64,000 nucleotides of DNA from Desarmillaria ectypa (GCA_030407005.1 JAUDYN010000004.1:2418001-2482000), one strand, 5' to 3'. Shown: positions 48,615 through 62,000, counted from the first letter of the stretch. The notes: a model not told the origin generated them from the letters alone. Program-made: numbers and translations.

Positions 48615-49701
48615 GTCGCCGCCTTCGTCATGGTGGCTACCAAGAAAAAACGTCAACAAAAAGGACCACGGCGGAATTGATGCAATGCGCGTGTCAGGTG
48701 GTGTCCCAGCGGGACCCGTCGTTTAACGCACGGTGCACAGCAGCAACAGCGGCCTTACCTGGACAACAATGTTCGCTTCGGTACATTGACTCTGGCGAGC
48801 AGACGTTCCATGCCGATGTAAATTCAAATATCAAAGGCCCTAACACGAAAAAATTTCAGTTCGTTATGTGGGATAGTAATGACCGCCGGATAAAGGCAAC
48901 GGAGGCAACTGGAGGGCAGCACGCATCCATTAATCCGATATATGAGGAATAGCAAGTACATCTGCCAAGTATGCGCGATCCGGGAAAACCATCCCTGCGG
49001 CATGGTCTAGGAGGAGGAAAGAAGGATTTACAAGAAGTCGGAGTCTTGAACGGCGGCCTGCGGTGCGATATGTCACCACTAGATTACCCCGTGGGAGGGT
49101 AAATTCAACACGGGGTGTTTGGGGTGGAAAACAGCCAATGGCTAGAGGGAGGGTAACAATGGCAGTCCATACTTAAGAGGAAAGAGAGCGCTACCGTTGC
49201 CGCATCCAGTTTAGTGATCAGAGATGAGGATCTCCGAGCTGGCGCTCGTGCTCTATCTCACATTCAATTGCATCATCTGGGAATGATCGGAAATGTGCTT
49301 GTTTCTGTGATGGAACGTTATTTTTCACAAGAAAATGACCGGAGAGTATCTAATTTGTGAGAGTTTGGCAGGAAAAAAAAAGGACGAGGTGTTTGGTCCT
49401 GTTCACACCTGAAAGTGTCAAGAGTCTATCAGGAACACTTTTCTAGCGAGAACTTTGCAAACTTAATTACATACACATGGACATTTCCTTTCCTCAGGGA
49501 TACAACCGTGTGCAATGTGCCGAGGCTTCCGTGCATCTCGATTGTGATACCCCACTAACCGGACAGTCGAGAATGGGTTTAGATTCGAAAAAATGGTTAC
49601 AGCAATACGATCGAAGTAGGGCTAGATGACCCATCACAGAACACTACTTGACAACCGAGTTAATTGATTTGAGGGGACGAAGGAAGTAAAGAACGCTACC
49701 G
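48615..49701. other. Intergenic region
   Basis: About 1.1 kb between two minus-strand genes. It contains the upstream region of the zinc finger gene. Open frames on the plus strand up to 48,952 are antisense shadows. Nothing recognisable was seen. Confidence 0.5.
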
Positions 49702-50287
49702 TCAGAGCGCCATTGGTTTGAGAGGTCCTGAAAACATTGTGGAGGAACTCCAATCATCCTCGTTGACCTCATTGTTGGCCTCTGTCTCTGTACTAACAGA
49801 CCCGTATGAAGGCTGAAGAAGGCAGGAGGGCAAGGACTGTGTTTTCATCAGCGCCCTTCCGGACTTCTTCAAGGGCCTTACGGGGCGCTCGGAGACATCA
49901 ATATTCATTGCATCCGCATCCATCTTTAATGTTGTGATCTGAGTTTCCTGGACGTGATCAGTGTGATCTTCATCGTCCGAGTCTTCCAGCCGCCGTTTGT
50001 TAGGCGATGCGGCTGGTGAAGCTGCGGGGAAAGGTGGGACAATGGCACGCAGGGTGTCATTCGCGGAACAAAACATTAGGTGGCTTGTTGACAGGGACTT
50101 GGCTGGGGCTGTGGGCCCACAGACGTGCATGCGCTGATTGGTGACATATCCTTCTGTTACATCTAGAAAAGCGCGTATGACGCGTCAAGAGTCTCATTAA
50201 ATATGTGCGAGCTCTATATATGGCGACTTACGCTTCCGAACTCGAGACCCCACACTTCGAAGCCGTGCAGCGAGATCAGGGTTGGAC
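49702..50287 (-). CDS. Candidate ribonucleotide reductase inhibitor/regulator (Dif1/Spd1-like), 5' end unresolved
   Basis: Two exons are clear: 50,232-50,287 and 49,702-50,162. Joined, they read RSNPDLAARLRSVGSRVRKH, VTEGYVTNQRMHV, then a disordered region with NKRRLEDSDDEDHTDHV, MNIDVSERPVRPLKKSGRAL and a C-terminal DDWSSSTMFSGPLKPMAL. The RLRSVGSRVRK.VTEGY block resembles the R(I/V)RK.V..GY motif I recall for small fungal RNR-inhibitor proteins (Dif1, Spd1 and relatives), which regulate localisation of the RNR small subunit. The KRRLEDSDDED stretch could be an NLS with phospho-acidic flank. I could not settle the first exon: the acceptor at 50,288 requires a preceding exon ending in phase 2. 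Orthology is a hypothesis. Confidence 0.5.
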
Positions 50288-51345
50288 CTGTCGCGTTCAC
50301 AAATCAATATCGGCGAAATGTAGAGAGAAGGTCACACACATTTCAGAGACATTTGAGTCGGTCAACTTGCTCGACACGTATTTGTCATCGGTAAGTACGC
50401 GTTTAGGGCTTGACTGCATCATGAGTGTTCACGGCGACCACTGATGGCAGTTAACTCATATTTAGAAGGACAATGAAATTGAAATTAATTATTGAAATTT
50501 CGTAAGGAACCCAAAAAAGGGCAATCACTTCGGGGTTGGACACGGGAAAGGCACTTTGGGAAAGGTTACCCACAGTCCACCAAAGTGAGATGAAATGAAA
50601 TGAGGTGTAGCCGAGCACCAGATAGGATCAGCGCTTGAGTACAATAGAAAATACTAGTCGAATCACGGCGCTTCCCCTTGTCCTGGGAACGGACAACCAC
50701 CGCAAGAGAGCGGATCGCACCAAGCAAGTGGCATTGATAACGAGAAAGTACGCGCTACTGAAGCTGGTCGTATGTTATTCAGAGATAATATCTAGTGGAA
50801 CAATAGAGGATCCTGTATAACACCTGAGCGCCTGACTGTCTATACATAAATAGACGAGCAGATAGTGATATGAAAGGGCGCTAAATGGGCATTACCGAGC
50901 ATTTGATAGATAATACGATATACCGTGGTAGGAGAAAACGAAGATGGGCCTGACCTGTAATAACTGATAGATTCTGGACGACCCAGGAGTATGATGTGGC
51001 GGTGACGCCATGCAGTGAGGCTATCATTGTTGTGGAGGCGGCACCAAAGGCATCAGGTATCAATGTCGACCAAAGGCATTGTGCCAAAAAGATAGATTGT
51101 GTTGACTAGAGTATTACAAGTGCAAGTCTCCAGTCCGAATAAGTCCGAATACGACCAGTGTTTGGTTGTATCGGCTATTCCCGAAACTCGCTGCCGAATT
51201 TGGCCTGCCAGGACCGGCAGAGTGGCATTGCTGACGGTCGCTTTGTCAATTCATCATTCGACACTATCGACGACGTTCACGACGCACTTATACGCTGCTG
51301 GGTCCCAGCCGGACCAGTTGACGCCCATCGTCGACCAACTAACGA
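50288..51345. other. Intergenic region between divergent genes
   Basis: About 1.06 kb. The left part must contain the missing first exon of the RNR-inhibitor-like gene; an ATGATGCAGTCAAGC stretch near 50,430 (minus strand) is one candidate. The right part is the promoter of the kelch gene. No other gene was recognised. Confidence 0.45.
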
Positions 51346-54300
51346 ATGGCCCAGCGCTCTCTCCTTGTCTTCCTTTTCCTTGATTTTCTTGCTTTCGCAC
51401 ACGGCCAATCTATCTCAACATCCATAACGGTCCCACCTCTCCAATGGATCAACCTCACCAACCTTCTCCAGGGTTCTACACACCCTCCAGCTCTCAAGGA
51501 TGCCTCTATTGGATACGACGAGACAAGGTCATCACAACACAATCCCACAATATTCGTTTCTCACTTTTGTTCCAGCCGTAACGTTATTATATTTGGAGGA
51601 GAATCCGAAGGTGGTTTTGCGCAGTCGCAGACTTACCTGTGCGTTGTAGATCATTTCTTGGTTCTATGCTGACATTCTGCAAAAGCCTCAACCTAGATTC
51701 TCTCTCCTGGTCTGTTCCAGATCCACCAGCATCTCTGCGGAGCACACCGTCCGCCAGAAGTGCTGCCATTGCTGGCTGCGACTTTGCTGCAAGCAAGTGA
51801 GTACCATTTTTTTTGCTTCTATGTCTGTTCGTTTAATCTCTTTTTAGTCGCCATGGTTTCGTAGTTGTGGGCGGTAAAGGTGATAATTCCAATCCACTGT
51901 CCGATGTTTGGGTGCGTGCTCAAAAGTGCTGCGGAATGATAGAACGTGGTTTTTCATTTTGATTCAGGAATTCGACTTTATCAATCAATTCTGGGCACAG
52001 GTCTCAGTGCCCGAAAGTGGTCCGTCTGCCCGATGGAGTGCTGCAGGTGGAATAGATATTCGCACAAATCCTGTCCAGGACCCCGTTGTTGCTGGTCCGA
52101 ACAACACTATTTATCTTGCTGGCGGCACCAACGGTACCACGGTCAACTCTTTATCAACCATATGGCGGTTGAATATCTCCGGTACGCTATCCTCAAATTT
52201 GCCCAATGACAGTTCTGGCTACTGGGACGAGGTCACCATTGGAGACCTTCCCTCCCGGACCCATACAGGAGATGTTGTTCTTTATCAGCAAATCATTGCT
52301 ATTGGTGGATGCAATTCTGATTCCGGTGATGCATCTTGCATTAAGCAGGACGCCTACGTGATAAATGCCCAGACACGTACACAAATTTCTCCGAGCGGTT
52401 GCCCTGCCCCCCGAACAAATCCAGTTGTCGTCCCAAACGTCAATGGTGCTTCTACCAGCTTCTCGTCCCAAATATTTCTCCTCCTGGGAACTATTGATGA
52501 GACACTTTGGTCGGATGATGGTGGGCTTGAGAAAGGCGAAGTTGTAAGTTGATATATGCCGTGGCAATTCTTCTTTTTTGACATGGTCGCATGATCTAGG
52601 CGATATTGGACGTGAATACAGGTTCTTGGAGCCGTGTTCTTCCATCCGGGGACCCTGGGAACTCTGGGACGCAAGCTTTCCCCAGTCCCCGACAGGGATC
52701 ATCTGCATTCGCTTACTCCCAAGCTCTTGTGGGTGGGTCGCGGAGTAATGCCTCAGATACCATCGTATGTCTCTACTGACTTATTCTCTACAAGTAGCTG
52801 AGTAAATCCGTGTAGATCTTTGGCGGTCAGGATGCATCTGGACAATATCTTTCTGACGTCTGGATTCTGAGAGCATACTCCGGAACGATCACATCGTCGA
52901 ATCTCCAATGGTCTGGTTACGGTACCGGCGCTCTAGAGACTGGTGCTAATGCTAGTGGTGCACACGTCACCGTTGAATATATGACCAAGTGTGCCTCTGC
53001 CCTGTCCGCAGTTTCCACCTCTAGTTCTAGCAGTAGCAGTAAACCATCTTCCACTTCCACTTCCACCTCCCCGTCATCGCCTTCCAACTCCTCCACTCCA
53101 CTACCTCTCTACGACACGTCATTCTACCACAAGCTATTTGCCCCATTGTCACTGACGCTATTTCTGCCGGCACTTCTGCTTTTCCGCACGTTCTCCTCCT
53201 CGTTTAATGATGATGCAACGCCGATGAAGGCAACGTCATGGGTTTATCTGTCTGCTATACTCATTATCGCTTCTTACGGAATGGGTATAGCGGCGTTAGC
53301 CCTGTCATTTACGACGATATCCATGGCTCGCAGTTTGGCCAAGCGTGACTCATCTTCCATCATCTTGAAGACAGGTCATGGGCAAGCAGGCCTGGCATTT
53401 TTCATCGGTCTTTATGGATTGGTGCCCATCTTGGCATTTCTCTCGGTCTATCTGAGAAGACGGTCAGGAGGTTCTTCAGGCGAGGCGGAGATTGCAATAG
53501 ATAAAGACCAATATCGTGAACACACAAACTCTGAAGACTCCGGGGAGAAGGCCGCTACGTCGTCGCGTGACCCTAACACAAGCATTACGCAGAGTGCTTT
53601 ATACTCCTCTCGGCCGGGTTCACCTCGCCCGCGGAGTCAATCTCTCAACACCTCGAATATGATGAGGATTAGCAATGAAGGTCGTCCTTCAAGTGCAAGC
53701 GACAGTGACTCGTTTGCGTCGGGAGGTCCTCAGCGTGGATTCGAAGTTGTCAACCGGCCGACTCGTCGTCGCAAGCCCAATGACAGCTGGTTAAACATTC
53801 CCCCAGCAGATGCATCTCAACATGCGCAACGAACCCTGGCTGATATAGATTGGCTCCAGCGCAGACGAAGCTTGAACGCTGTGGTATGTGAATCTGATTA
53901 TCAGTGCTTGTCTCGTGGCTCATGCTATTCAGGATGAACTTGACTACGCTATCACACAAGTGATAAGAGCTCAGCAAGCGCCTTCAAATCCAGGTGCTGC
54001 TGACCTTCTCGTACCCTCTGGGCCCTCTCGACCAATGGAATTTCCCCCGCTTATTGAAACAATCGTACATGTCCTTCTCCATATGTTCCTCCTAGGTTTA
54101 TGTATCGTCGCTCTTATCGCTCTGTGGTCCCGAGCACCACGAGCCATTTTTGCCGTTTTTTTGGCATGGACTACATGCTTCTATGTTGCTCTTATTCTTT
54201 TTGCCTGGCATGGCCGACCCCGACACTCTATTGTTGCTGTGGTATTCTCCCGACTTCGATCCCAAAGTTATCACTCCGCCGCGGTTTCAAATCTGTCGAC

Positions 54301-54565
54301 TCCCAATCGTCCAAATAGTGACGGTGTTGTACTTACCACCGACAGCCCATACTTGCATCAACCTTCCTATCGTCCCGTTGCTTCTGATATGCATGACGGG
54401 ACGTCATATACCCAGGGCCCTCGAAATATGGATGCAGACAATGATGATGACCAAGACGAAGATGAAGACACTAGGCAGCAGCGGATAGAAAACGAGATAG
54501 GACGGCGTGAGGTGTCTATTGTTACCGTCCCCAAGCGGAAGCTATGGATCACAAATCCATCCTGA
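51346..54565 (+). CDS. Large kelch-repeat transmembrane protein
   Basis: The start at 51,346 gives a signal peptide (MAQRSLLVFLFLDFLAFAHG). The ectodomain is a kelch propeller: RNVIIFGGESEGGFAQSQTY, SARSAAIAGCDFAASNRHGF with VVVGGKG and LSDVWEFD, GPSARWSAAGGID, TIYLAGGTNG, PSRTHTGDVVLYQQIIAIGG, SPRQGSSAFAYSQALVGGSR and TIIFGGQDASGQYLSDVWIL. Several N-x-S/T sites occur. A Ser/Thr-rich stalk (STSSSSSSSKPSSTSTSTSP) leads to LFAPLSLTLFLPALLLFRTF, then SWVYLSAILIIASYGMGIAA and AFFIGLYGLVPILAFLSVYL. After a long disordered region come FPPLIETIVHVLLHMFLLGL and FAVFLAWTTCFYVALILFAW, and a charged cytosolic tail ends KLWITNPS. Roughly six introns; the protein is about 950-1,000 residues. Similar kelch membrane proteins occur in mushroom genomes; function unknown, perhaps cell-surface sensing. 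Confidence 0.85.
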
Positions 54566-54849
54566 TTTCGGGTCCTTCTGTGGTCTAGGGATAATGTTTA
54601 TATCAATACCATTTGCTGGATTATAATTAACCATCATCATAAAGAGATACCACTCATGATCTGTTTTGTAGATTGGGGAGAATTACCACTGTATTCATGT
54701 GTATGTACCTTTGGAATGTGAACGACCTGAAAGCAGACTGCGTACTATAGCATAGCGTACGAATACATGTACAAGATCCAAAAAAGTGCGCGAAGATTGT
54801 CAAGTCCGTTAAAAAAGCAACAACAAAGAATGCAATTTTAATAAAATTA

Positions 54850-57794
54850 TTATTCGCCTTCGACGACGACGTCTCGTCTCCATCTGTCAACTCTACCGAA
54901 TTTCGTTGGATCCTGCATGGGTGGCGGTGATGGAATTTGCATGGGAGGCTGCATGATCATAGAATTCATAGGAGGACCCATTGGAGGACCGAAGAACTGG
55001 GACCCCATCATAGGGGGGTTGAAGAACATGCTGTTGTGCATTTGTTGCGCTTGCATCAACATCTGTTGCTGCTGCTGATGTTGGGCCATCATTTGGTACT
55101 GCGTTCGCCGTTGCTGCTCAGGGTGAAACGCCAGCGGACGATCGTCGTCATCGCCGCCGCCGGGTGCAGAGCTGTGGGCGACAGACGATGGAGCAACGTG
55201 GGATGCACGAAGACCAAGCGGTTTGTCATCCTCATCCTCATCATCACCTCCGGTAGGCTGAGCTCGGTCAAAGTCGATCTTGGGGGGAAGACTATTGACG
55301 GACTGCGACTTTCGTAATAAAACTGAGAGGGGTTTGTTTTCTTCTTCGGAATCGGAGTCGGGCTTCAGCTGTGTCTGACGAGCGACTGCTCGAGTTATGG
55401 TTGCCGACAAAGGAAGATCATCTTCGCTGTCTGAATCAAGAGTAGGTTTGGCGAATTGAGACGGAGTAGGCTTGCCGGAAGAAGCCTGTGAACGACGATA
55501 CCTCGGTCCAACTCCGGTTATTCGTAGTGGACCATCCTCATCAGACGAGTCCTCATACCACCCTTGAACTTCCTTCTTGGCCGCCGACCATTGCACACCA
55601 TTGTTGCTGGCTTCACTGTCAGAATCGTCGTCAACCACGGGAGGAGGGCCATGGATCGCAGGTGACACAACAGGAAGGACGGGAGGTGAAGTTGGTATGA
55701 TAGGAGATGGAGACGGCAAAGGGCTTCTTCGTGTGTCGGATACCTCGCTTTGTTCATAAGGAGTAGGAGCATCCTTATATTTACCCTTCTTTTTCTTCCC
55801 CTTGTTTGTGGTCATCGCCTCTCTTCTTTCCCGTTCCTCAGCTTCTAACTTCTCTTGAGCCTCAATTTGCTTTAGCTTCGCCATTTCCCTTTCCCACAAG
55901 GTATCAACACCAAACACGGTACGAGCATTAGGCATCTTCGCATTTGGACTCAGTTTGACTGGTGGTAAACCTTGCGGTGTTTTCTCGCCTTCAAAACTAA
56001 GAAGAGGTTTAGTTCCTATAGATTCGGGACGAGAGCGGTCGCTCAAGTAGGAACTCATGCGCTGTGTAGGAGGCCTGTCTCCCGATAATGTGGCTGGATC
56101 AATGAGTGTGCTGGAACGCTTCACCGGTCCCCGTGCCATCATTGATGGACGGTCGTCACCTTTGAAAACACTGAAGAGCGTAACTGTCAAGTCGTGTATA
56201 TCACCAAACGAAGATTCTGATTACCGTTGTTTCTTCCTCATGACAGCCTTTCTATTTTCAAGGTCATCGATGAGACTCTTCCCATATAATTTCCCAGCCG
56301 GTCGGCCTGGAGGATAGGCATCTTCTGCTGGAATTCCAGGTGTAGCGTCATCTGGAGGAGGGTCTAGGAATACCTGTTGACCTTCCTCTGTAGCCCGTGG
56401 TATATCCCTGTCGATATCCGCATATGTGGGATCCCGCTCGCCGTCCACCTTGAGGGTATTGCGAAATATCATCTGAGACGTGGATAGGTTCATTCGGGGA
56501 TTAGGGGTGAAGGAATTTGACGCGATAGGAACTGCATCGAGGAAGACAGAAGATGCCTTTCTATCTCGAGCAGAACGAGCGCCAGGGGGTAGAGGCGGCC
56601 CGTCAGTGGACAGATGGAAACCGTCACGAATGGGATCAGGTTCCGGCTGAGGGTCACTGGACAAGGGCTGTAGAGGACTGGGCATGACGAGCACCTTGGG
56701 TCGGAGGAGATCGATAGTGGTTGAGTAACGGTTCTGTCCGGTGTGTTTGGTCATAACAGATGCACCATCGTTTTCAAGGAGCATCCGTGAGCCCATGGAC
56801 ACATTTGACGCAGTGCGGGCATGAGCAGCCGCTTTGGGGTCGAACTTAGATGAGCGAGAAGGGGGTTGCAAGGCGAATGGATTGTCGTCTTCGAGAAAGT
56901 GCGAGGTCATACTACCATTAGAAGCAGTACGCCCCCGAAGTCCGCCTTCTTCTTTCAAGCTCGGCGTTGAATAAGTGCGATGATCTTCTTCCGGTGGTGG
57001 AGAAGGCGAGCGAATAGACTTCGAGGGGAATGGGATATTTTGAGAAGTCGAAGGAACCTGGAAGTCATTATCAAGGGCGAAGGACGCTGCTCGATGGCGT
57101 TGGAACGGAGTAGATAGGCTGGCATCCAAGTCAGCGAGATCAAGTGGCGAAGCGATGGATTTTCTACGAATGTCTTCTGAAGGTAAGAGGCGTTCGAAGT
57201 CACCAACGCTCATGGACCTTGTTGGTCGCGGGCGAGGTGCAAATCCTGTAGTGGGACTTGTTTGATGAGGAATGTGAGAGCTAACGGATGACAGTGGATA
57301 GGGATTGGTTTCCTTCCATTTGCCTTTGTCCTTGGTCGCATTCTCCTTCGAAATGAAGGCTTCCAGCCCCCATGAAGTCAAATCCATCTCCTGTACTCGC
57401 TCCTGTTCGGGCTCGTGCTCTTCTTCGTGCTCATCCTCCTCCTCATAGTAGTCATCGGCGCCAAATGGATTTCTTAGAGCAAATGTAGAGCCTCTAGAGC
57501 GTCTGCTATCCAAGATGGACTCGCGACCGCCACCACCGCTCGCTCCTTCGCTGGGAAGTGAAACGCCCATCTGGTTGGTACTTCTCCGTTGAGCAGCGAC
57601 AGCAGTTGGTCGAACATCCCGACGAAGGTGGGCAAACAGAGCACTCTCGTGAGCAGAGCGGTATGGGGCATCGGGATTTGTTGGATCGTTATCGTATTCT
57701 AAGTAAAAATATAAGTACTTGGTGACGCAGAGCAAATTAGACCATTACCAAGTAACGCAGCAGCTAATTGTAGGCGGGAGAATGGAGCACTCAT
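54850..57794 (-). CDS. Long disordered protein with acidic and Gln/Met-rich regions, unknown function
   Basis: Three exons. The start at 57,794 gives MSAPFSRLQLAAALL, an intron of about 51 bp, then EYDNDPTNPDAPYRSAHESA and LFAHLRRDVRPTAVAAQRRS. The two long frames join when the acceptor is placed after 'ctcttcag' near 56,172, giving MRKKQRVFKGDDRPSMMARG. The total is about 960 residues. The protein is mostly low complexity: an acidic DDYYEEEDEHEEEHEPEQER, many SPPP/SDSD blocks (DSDSEDDLPL, DSDSEEENKPLSVLL), a coiled-coil-like MAKLKQIEAQEKLEAEERER, and a Gln/Met tract (MAQHQQQQQMLMQAQQ) before a Pro/Met-rich end. I recognise no catalytic domain. The repeated D-S-D-(S/D)-E-(E/D) plus LPL/KPLSVLL pattern looks like short linear interaction motifs. 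Function unknown. Confidence 0.78.
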
Positions 57795-59083
57795 CGTGAC
57801 CATTCAGTAAAGTGCATTCGCCGAGAGAGAAAGAGAGAAAGAAACGAGACAGTAAAGCGATAATGCGGAGTCGGGAAGTGAGAGTGGGTGGTTACCCAGA
57901 CACGTGTTCTGCCTTCGTTTGACGGGCCGGAATCGCCGTCACTCAACGTTACTCTCGACTGATTTATTATAAGTGAGTACGTATCAGTTTCTCACCATAC
58001 CGATGCCGTGGTCTGGGTACCATAACCGCGACCTTATCGTCCTTTAAACCGTATGTATCTCCCTCTATATATTGAGTAGTCTCTGTATGCTTCTGCGGGC
58101 CTAGAGCGTCAAGTCAAACCTGTGGACATACTAGATGGCCAGTTGTAATTGAGCGGCTTACTTGCGCCCCTCTCGCGAACAGGCACAGTTAAAAAGCTGT
58201 CAGCTCGGTTCAGGTATACCCAGAGCTCCTTGATGGCCTCATCCATGTCGTTTTCACACGATGATAATCTTGCAAGGAATCACGGAGATAGCTTGCCACT
58301 TCGACCACGGCTTCGTCGGCTGTTAAGCCAACCATAGAACGAAGTTCCGTGTATCAGTCTGCAGGGATGTTTACAGCAACTCTGAGCATTAAGTTTGAAA
58401 CAGGCTGCAGATTGCGGCGATACCAACTCTGTCTGGAATTGAATGCGTAGTGATTCTGTAAAGACGTTGATCTACACTGCTATCTTCTGTGAATGTGTCG
58501 TCGTGATTCATCTATGCGAGGGAGCATTTCCTGAGAATGAACCAAGTATGGCAACGAGGCTGCAAAATCTCAGTCCATGTTTCCTACGGGCCACGTCAAG
58601 TTCCGGTTCATATACATCCACAACTCCACGAAGGCAGTAGCTTGGTTGCGGTGGCGGGTGGCGTCAATCCCTCTGGGTATCACATACAAAGTTACGAGAA
58701 ACATACCATTGAAGAACTGAACATCCTTCTCATACCTACTGGGCCAGGGCAGGCCACGAGCAAGTGCCATCTCATCTTTGTACATAGAATACTGTTGCAC
58801 TTTCGAAATACTTATACTTGGATTCAAGCAAAGCCCCCCCGGTTAAAACCGATGCTGGCTGTCGCGGTCACGTGAAAAGACTATATGGAAGCTGGCAAAT
58901 AGCGCAATGCCAAGGGTTCATAGATGATAATTGCCTTCTTTTAAGGGATCTACATTCGGGTTGTAGCTGATTATTCTCGCTTTCTTCAGCAGCTTGGAAC
59001 TGTATAATGATAAGTAGCATCGCTTCCGCGAACATCCACATTATGGTATATATACAGAATCAGTAAACGGTCCTCGGGTTAGG
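57795..59083. other. Intergenic region, possible gene relic
   Basis: About 1.3 kb. On the minus strand two short stretches, one near 58,190-58,250 (AIKELWVYLNRADSFLTVP) and one near 58,590-58,640 (AFVELWMYMNRNLTWPV), resemble each other. Neither belongs to a frame that can be spliced into a gene. They may be a decayed duplicated exon. The first 200 bases are the promoter of the disordered-protein gene. Nothing else was seen. Confidence 0.4.
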
Positions 59084-62000
59084 CTAAAGCTCGTCATGAT
59101 TCACCACAACATTGCCAAACTCATCGATTTCTTCCATCTCGATCGAGACCTGATGGGAGTTAGCCATAGATAAAAACAACAAAGGGCACACAATGAGATC
59201 CCGACTTACCTGATCTTTCATATGATCGGGAAGAACGATACCGGGCTTGTTGTTGAGGAAATCCTCGGGTTCTGGCAGCTCGGGATCAACGGGAGGCGCA
59301 GGTTTCACTGTAGTATCAGTGGGCGCCGTTTCAGACACGCCGAGGGATCGCCTCAGTACACGATCCACTCGAGAGAAGAAGCTATAACACAAACACTAGT
59401 TAGCCTGTATTGCTTTGACCGTGTATAGACTCAGCCTACTCGTTAGTATCGGGAACTTCAAAGCCAGAGCGAATTAGGGCGCCGTCGATGAGGATAGATG
59501 TGACCTCTTTGAGTTCTTCCTCAGCTTCGAAGTCCTTTTCTTCCTCATCTTCCAAAGGAAGAGCCTCGACTTTACGAAGTAAACCCTCAATCAAGGGCGA
59601 ACGAGGGTTAATCTCTAGCAACTTAGCCTTCATAGCAAATTCATGCATGAAGTCATTCGGCCCGTTGTTTCCTTTGTGTGATGCGCCTGACAAGCATTAA
59701 GCGGTTGCGAATCATACAAGAAAAAATACTCACTCATCATCCGTTGGACATTAGCAGTATAACCATGACTGTCGGCAACGATCGCACAAGGACTGGTTAC
59801 AAGACGGTCTGACAATGTAACTAATGAAATGAAATGAATGCCGGGCAGTTCTTATTTGTATAATAGTACGCACCATCTCTAACGATGCCCTCTGCCTCTT
59901 TCTTAAGGTAATCCAGCAGCGGCCGGAATTTCTCGGTCAAAGCCTCTTGGGTTTCCTTTGCTTCTTCGGCATCTAGATCTAGAGATACCCAGTCGTTGAG
60001 AGTGATCACGAGTAATAGAAGGTTTTTAATACCCACCTTCATCTCCGAACTTGAGGCCCACTTTAGCAACATCTTGGAACGGAATATTTCTGAGGAGTTG
60101 CCATGAGCAATGACCAGGGAAGAACCAAAACCCTTACTTCCAACGACGAATGTTTTGCACCAAAATTTCGTCCAATGGTTCATTCAAGAGAAGAACCTCA
60201 TAACCTCGTGCATCTAGTTTCTCAACAAAGACACTCTTTGCAAGATCCTTCGTCTCCTTGCCCATTTCCGCCAGGAAGAAGATCTGACCAGTCCATCAGA
60301 GAGGGAACTTCGTACGCTGAGGAAGACTGTACCTGATTCTGGCCCTGTTTCTTGTTTTCCAAGTACTGTAGACCACTGGTTTAGTAGCTGGACGCTCAGA
60401 ACTCTAGCGAGAACATGCCTGATCGAGGGAGACTGACTCCCGTTGGTTCGTAGCAAAGCGTGTCAATGCAGTCAACTTGTCTCGGTTCTTTAAGTCCTCG
60501 ACAGCACCGAGCTTGAGAACTGACCCATAGGTCTTATGCATTTCCTCGAGTTTTTCACCCTCTTCCTCCGATAACCGCGTAAACAACTGAATGATACGCT
60601 TGAGAATGATTTGTTTGAGCTGCCTGAGGAATAGAGTCGATTGGAGTGTTTCTCGAGAAACGTTCAGAGGAAGATCCTCGGCTAGTAACCATATGTCTTT
60701 AACACGGAACGGAAATGAAAGAAATCCACACTTACCGTCGACTACGACTTTAACCCAGCTGGCCCATTTGGGCAAGGCATCGTCACCAAGGTCATTAGTG
60801 ATAAAGACACGCTTGACCATCAATCTAATATCTCTCGACTTCGAAGCCAAGGGTTGTTGCCAGTAAGCATCATCCAGTTTGTTAGGCAGGAAAATGATAG
60901 CTTTGAATGACACGCCTGAACCAGAGTCACCAGAGAAGTGATGCCAAGCTAGCGGATCCTCGTTGTCTTTAAAGGTAGCCTTGTAGAACATCTTATACTC
61001 CTCTATATATAAACGTGAGCATGACGATGAACTGGCCCATGATAATATCCTACCATCGGAGATCGTCTTTGGATCCCTGTCATCAAGCTAGTTAGTTGTA
61101 CGAACAGAGAATGAACATCACGATCCGCACCGTGTCCACAAAGGTGCTTGCGCGTTTAGTTGGACCCACTGATCAACCAGTACTGATTTTGTTGCCGGAG
61201 GCGGAACCTCGACTGGTTCCGCTTCCTCGGTAACATCCTCGACAATGCCTTCGTCCTCGTCTGTAATCTCGTTGCCGTCTTTGGGCTCCTCAGGGACCTC
61301 GGGTTTTGAAGGAGGAATGACCGCCTCAGCCTCTTCATCAGGGACCTCTTCAAAGTGTTGAGTAAACAGATATATCGGGAACGATGAAGAGAACGAGGAG
61401 TGCTTATTGCTGTGTCCCTACGTTAGTTCAATAAGGATCAGAGAGTATATTATAACGCACACTAAATCAGTGACCGCAGACGTTTCCGCGTACTCAATAG
61501 CTTCGCTCTTCAGGTGTAGCTTGATCTCCGTTCCTCTTACAAGAGTATTTCCACGAGGGTCTGGGTAGATGTCAAAAGAACCTTCCTCAGCTGATGAGCT
61601 GAAAACGTGCTGGACAGGATGGGGGTTTTCTGCACTGTGAGGAGGGAGTGAAGCCACTTGAACTTTATCTGCGACCAGGAAACTGCTGTAGAAACCGAGA
61701 CCAAAAGCACCGATAAGGTTACCAGTGTTGGTGCCGTCTTGACTTTCAGCCCTAGCTAGAAACTCTGAGGTGCCCGATTTAGCTAGTGTTCCCTGACATT
61801 GATGTCAGTATGTCACGTTTACACTACTACGCATTATCATACTAAGTTTTGTTTCAATTCCTCGGGTGACATTCCGATTCCAGTGTCTACATGGGGCAGT
61901 AAATATATGAGATATATGGATGAATACCACGACGACGTACCAGTAATTATGAGAGTTCCCTCGGTACCATCTTCGCTCTTTTCCACCTTGATTGTAATGT

